NCBI GenBank assembly: GCA_946811185.2
Contig: OX328101.1
Location: forward strand, 22,180,122-22,244,121
Direction: 5' to 3'
Source: Hippopus hippopus
Taxonomy: Eukaryota; Mollusca; Bivalvia; Cardiida; Cardiidae
DNA: 64,000 nt
This document shows positions 63,213-64,000 of this stretch, one piece after another. Every line of letters begins with the position of its first letter. Position 1 is the stretch's first letter. The notes beneath the pieces were generated by a model, which had not been told where the DNA came from, did no database searches, and saw only the letters and a list, made by a program, of their open reading frames with translations. Both the position numbers and the translations under genes were made by a program.

Positions 63213-63356
63213 GTGAAGATTTGAAGTACATGATGAAAGCCAAAATATTTGGAGTAAGTTTACTAAACAAAATATTTAGATACCTGGGCATAAGACCAAG
63301 TTCTTTTACTCTTATGTAACATGGTTTGTCCTAATACCTTTCCCTAACTTGGGGTT

Positions 63357-63585
63357 TTAACCCTTTACCACACGACAAAATTTTAGACCTGTCCAAATTG
63401 AAAGCATTTGTAGATGACAGTTTTAACGTGGCTCATATGAAATGATTTTTCTTTGATAGGGTAGAAAACGTTGTGGGAAAAGGAGAAAATGCTGGTAACC
63501 AGCATTTTCTCCTTTTCCCACAATGTTTTCAAAAGCCTTCTCTTTCAGGGGCGTCAAAAGTCGTCATTGTGTGGTAAAGGGTTAA
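63357..63585 (-). repeat. P1 hairpin MITE, intact 229-bp copy
   Basis: TTAACCCTTTACCACACGAC start, GTGGTAAAGGGTTAA end; hairpin perfect apart from ACG/ATG at one edge. Confidence 0.96.
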
Positions 63586-63781
63586 CAGATCAAGATTTCA
63601 ACTATTCAGCATGGATAATGGGACCAATATGTTTCACTTAACATTAATTCTCTATGAAAATATTGTACTTTTCACAAAAAACAAATTTTGGAAACCTAGT
63701 CAATTAAGCAATTATAATTTTTTTTTGTATTATGTTTTCCTATTCATTATTTCAATAGTGTGCAATTGTCATCTCATTCCT

Positions 63782-64000
63782 TCTACCTTTACCACACAAT
63801 CCAAAGTTTTTAACGACCTTGACAGAAAAGACTTTTGATTAAGTTATGGGAAAAAGAAGAAAACTCAGGTAATCATCAAATTCTACTTTTCCCACAATGT
63901 TTCCTTTCAAAGGTAACTTCTACTTTTTGAGCCACTGTTCATTTGTTGTTTGCATATGCTTTGAAATTGGACAAGTTCACATATCACATGTAGTTTGGTA
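63782..64000 (+). repeat. P1 hairpin MITE, runs to window end
   Basis: ACCTTTACCACACAATCC start; arms mismatched; B half present up to TAGTTTGGTA at the edge. Confidence 0.82.

Noticed and set aside
3774..64000. CRISPR-like regularly repeated palindromes
   Set aside because: Spacing and orientation are irregular, copies are 229-bp transposons with TTAA ends, and the DNA is eukaryotic with introns.

Overview
The window is eukaryotic, intron-rich, AT-rich DNA and is almost certainly from an invertebrate. The repeats point to a bivalve mollusc: elements holding ~140-170 bp tandem repeats next to an ACGG microsatellite, tRNA-derived SINEs, and GAGGGCCATGATGGCCC-type termini. That placement is inferred from repeat style; no species was identified.

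The only protein-coding gene I can support is a dystrophin/utrophin orthologue on the minus strand. It runs from at least 52006 down to position 1 and off the left edge. I reconstructed 21 exons (about 2,363 coding bases, under 4% of the window) with GT/AG borders and continuous reading phase. In transcription order they encode the end of the spectrin-repeat rod (51837-52006 to 42932-43026), the WW domain (37820-37880, 32468-32529), the EF-hand-like region (31567-31641 to 26066-26232), the ZZ zinc finger (26066-26232, 24261-24372), the conserved region after ZZ (22354-22490), and the syntrophin-binding and C-terminal coiled-coil region (7934-8002 to 1-57). Nothing upstream of 52006 could be recognised as an exon, so that intron is at least 12 kb.

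The introns are packed with short non-autonomous transposons. The dominant family, called P1 here, is a 229-bp element (counting both flanking TTAA) with TTAAC(C/T)CTTTACCA termini, as in piggyBac-type MITEs. Its core is a nearly perfect hairpin with arms of about 32 bp (…GTGGGAAAAGGAG… / …CTCCTTTTCCCAC…). About 80 copies or fragments are listed. P1 has two distinct ends. The A end reads ACCACACAATCCCGA…; the B end reads ACCAAACGACAAAATTTTAGAC…. In the feature list strand '+' means the A end is at the lower coordinate. Copies lie head to tail sharing one TTAA, insert into the internal TTAA sites of other copies, form A-A palindromes, and show changes copied from one hairpin arm to the other. 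A second TTAA family (P2, ~212 bp, GTAGATC…GATCTAC hairpin) and two further hairpin MITE families (G: GGGGGCTTAATGC ends; C: AAAAAGGGGCAT ends) share the same design.

Other repeats are Helitron-like or pearl-like elements with internal tandem repeats, a 3' hairpin and a GAGCTAAA end (all clear copies on the plus strand), a mariner-type element split by later insertions, tRNA-derived SINEs (one with a perfect 12-bp target duplication), fold-back elements, a 460-bp tandem duplication and a ~206-bp tandem repeat. The most notable points are the homogenisation between P1 hairpin arms, P1 self-insertion at one fixed internal TTAA, and P1 copies ending within 7-15 bp of dystrophin splice donors.
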